35,221 bases of DNA, from positions 1 through 35,221 of the forward strand of contig JAKCEB010000007.1 in the NCBI GenBank assembly GCA_021838305.1. The letters are read 5' to 3'. Below are positions 33,740 to 35,221 of this stretch, one piece after another; position 1 is the first letter of the stretch, and each line of letters begins with the position of its first letter. The notes under the pieces were generated by a model. It worked only from the letters and a program-made list of their open reading frames with translations. It ran no database searches and was not told where the DNA came from. Both the position numbers and the translations under genes were made by a program. This DNA comes from Actinomycetes bacterium (GTDB taxonomy: Bacteria > Actinomycetota > Acidimicrobiia > Acidimicrobiales > Palsa-688).

Positions 33740-34602
33740 GCCGGGGACTCCCGGCGATCAGCCCAGGGAAGCAAACGAGTTGAGGCTGCCGTCGAGGCGA
33801 TGTTCAAGAGCCACCCGAGCGTCCCACCCGCAACGATCCCCGCGTACATCAAGGGTACTTCATTAGCCTGCTGAGCTTGCAGTACGAACGAGCCGATGCC
33901 GCCGGTGCCTCCTACGAGCTCTACCGATACCGTCACGACCAATGCCAACCCAAAAGCCACCTGGATGCCGCTCGCGATCAGCGGGGCTGCGCAAGGAATG
34001 ATGACTCGGGCGATCAGCGACGCGCCTTTCAGGTCCAGCGTTCTGCCTGTCTCGATGAACAGATTGTCGACCTGGCGAACCCCGTAGCGCGTATTGATGA
34101 AGATCGGCCAGAACGATGTAAACGCGACGAGTCCCGCGGTCATCTTGAGGCCGAGTCCGAAGGCAAGTATCGCTATCGGTATCAGCGCCAGCGAGGGTAA
34201 GGGTCTCATCATCCTGACCAGGATCTCGGTCGACGCCTCCGCGATCTTCGAGCGGCCCACAACCGTTCCTAGGACGATCCCGGCGGTGGTCGCAATCGCG
34301 AGACCGACGCCCCAAGCTTCGAGCGTGGCGCCTGCTGCATCGAAGAGTGATCCAGCGTGAGTCCAAATCGCCGCGGCCGTGTCATTGACACTTGCGAGCG
34401 CCTGGTTTGTGACGGCTCCGCTAACACTCACGACTTCCCACAACCCTACGGCAACTGCGACGCCGCCAAGCTGTCTGGCTGACCGGCGCAAGTCCGGCCC
34501 AGAGCCCCAGAACTTTCGCGGAGCATCTGAGGTTAAACCGACGAGGCTCGGATCGGCCAAGCGCACGCCGTCCGCCGCCGAGCCTATCTCAGCCGTTTGC
34601 AC
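33736..34602 (-). CDS. ABC importer permease 1 (SsuC/TauC type)
   Basis: The 288-residue product carries a BPD_transp_1 domain with six helices and an EAA-loop counterpart ETGRTLDLKGASLIARVIIPCAAPLIASGIQV. About 40 polar residues precede the first helix. It starts with a GTG at 34602, 14 bases inside the 3' end of the binding-protein gene. It is similar in layout but clearly divergent in sequence from permease 2, so the importer uses two distinct membrane subunits, unlike the classical single-permease SsuC/TauC systems. Confidence 0.92.
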   Translation of the reverse strand: MQTAEIGSAADGVRLADPSLVGLTSDAPRKFWGSGPDLRRSARQLGGVAVAVGLWEVVSVSGAVTNQALASVNDTAAAIWTHAGSLFDAAGATLEAWGVGLAIATTAGIVLGTVVGRSKIAEASTEILVRMMRPLPSLALIPIAILAFGLGLKMTAGLVAFTSFWPIFINTRYGVRQVDNLFIETGRTLDLKGASLIARVIIPCAAPLIASGIQVAFGLALVVTVSVELVGGTGGIGSFVLQAQQANEVPLMYAGIVAGGTLGWLLNIASTAASTRLLPWADRRESPA

Positions 34603-35221
34603 CGGCCCAGACGAGACTGGAGACTGCTACGGAGGACTTGATCCATCCCAACTGCAGCATGAGTTGCTCTTGGGATTGGATGCTCGACGTGTTGAGTGTC
34701 GGGCTCCAAACGGGCAGGATCAGTTTGGATGCGACCGCTGCAGGGATGCTCGTGTAGGTCGGGATTATCGCCTGGGCTGCGGCCGGGTTGGCTGCGGCGT
34801 ATGCGAGTGACTTGTTCATGGCGGTGACGAACCGGCTGACCAGCGCGGGGTCGCTGCTGATCTCCTTCGTGGAAGCGAAGTAGCCTGCGACCATTTCCGA
34901 AGGCTGCTCCCCCTCGAAGAGCGGGCTCAGCAACTTGCCTCCTTTCGCTTCTATCGAGGAAACGAACGGCTCGACTTCAGTCACCGCTTGCACCTGGCCC
35001 GAAGTCAACGCAGCGGGCATAGTAGGGAACGCGAGGGCCACCACATGCACCGACGAGGGCTGGACACCATTTCGTTGCAATATGGCGTCAAGAGCGAGCT
35101 CGTTCTCGCCCTGGGTCGCGTTAGCGGCGATGGTCTTGCCCGCAAGCTGTGAGATCGAGGTGATGCCGCTGTTGGCGCTGACGAGGATTCCGGACCAGGC
35201 GGTCGCCGCAGTTGACCCGGC
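34589..35221 (-). CDS. NMT1/SsuA-type substrate-binding protein, 5' part beyond window
   Basis: The frame is open to the window edge, giving the last 210 residues of a periplasmic-type binding protein. It shows SISQLAGKTIAAN (a typical lobe-2 entry strand), PTMPAALTSGQVQAV, EPFVSSIEAKGG and the helical end AQAIIPTYTSIPAAVASKLI. These fit the NMT1/THI5/SsuA superfamily that feeds importers for sulfonates, nitrate, pyrimidines or aromatic acids. The signal peptide and N-lobe are missing, so ligand class cannot be told. The gene heads the importer-catabolic operon and overlaps the first permease gene by 14 bases. Confidence 0.88.
   Translation of the reverse strand, partial: AGSTAATAWSGILVSANSGITSISQLAGKTIAANATQGENELALDAILQRNGVQPSSVHVVALAFPTMPAALTSGQVQAVTEVEPFVSSIEAKGGKLLSPLFEGEQPSEMVAGYFASTKEISSDPALVSRFVTAMNKSLAYAAANPAAAQAIIPTYTSIPAAVASKLILPVWSPTLNTSSIQSQEQLMLQLGWIKSSVAVSSLVWAGANG

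Overview
The window is a compact, high-GC bacterial chromosome segment with no phage, IS or CRISPR content. The gene set points to an actinobacterium: a GlnR-type orphan regulator beside two glutamine synthetases, one of them a eukaryote-like GSII close to Streptomyces GlnII; a topoisomerase I with a Lys/Ala-rich tail and no visible zinc fingers; an actinobacterial-type DapD; an orphan MsiK-like sugar ABC ATPase; a DUF4395 protein; and a DtxR/IdeR-type regulator. I lean to a deep-branching actinobacterium such as Acidimicrobiia, but that is inference from gene style only. GTG and TTG starts are common.

Layout. 0-2.1 kb: Fe-S cluster genes (mrp, truncated by the window edge, divergent from an erpA-like gene) separated by a 468-base intergenic region packed with inverted and direct repeats, then ridA. 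2.2-5.5 kb: a nitrogen-assimilation node, glnR-like and glnA2-like on the minus strand, divergent from glnII. 5.5-9.8 kb: a small membrane protein, a CPA1 cation/proton antiporter, MscL with a zinc-ribbon-like tail, and glutamine-dependent NAD synthetase. 9.8-11.9 kb: a TetR regulator, an uncharacterised helical protein and an RsbV/RsbW-like pair. 12.0-15.7 kb: DUF4395, a DtxR-family regulator with a palindrome at its promoter, and a K+-independent-type proton-pumping pyrophosphatase whose start lies inside the regulator gene; the group ends in a very large terminator hairpin. 15.9-20.7 kb: a replication operon, topA-tmk-holB, overlapping or tightly spaced.

20.7-27.8 kb: a Gly/Ala-rich membrane-anchored protein, the MsiK-like ATPase, and a minus-strand run dapD-deoR-alpha-galactosidase, followed by an MFS transporter. 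27.8-35.2 kb: a minus-strand catabolic operon: NMT1/SsuA-type substrate-binding protein (cut by the window end), two different permeases, ATPase, a benzoylformate-decarboxylase-like ThDP enzyme, an FAH-family hydrolase, an SDR dehydrogenase and a second FAH-family hydrolase. Most junctions at the upstream end are start/stop overlaps, so importer and ThDP enzyme are very likely one transcription and translation unit.

The most promising candidate for an undescribed system is this catabolic operon: its enzyme combination implies import and breakdown of a 2-oxo-acid or acylpyruvate-forming compound, yet no ring-cleavage enzyme is present, and the ThDP enzyme keeps three of the four classic benzoylformate decarboxylase active-site residues while the fourth (His281) is replaced by Tyr. 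Secondary candidates are the repeat nest between mrp and erpA, and the DtxR-pyrophosphatase coupling.
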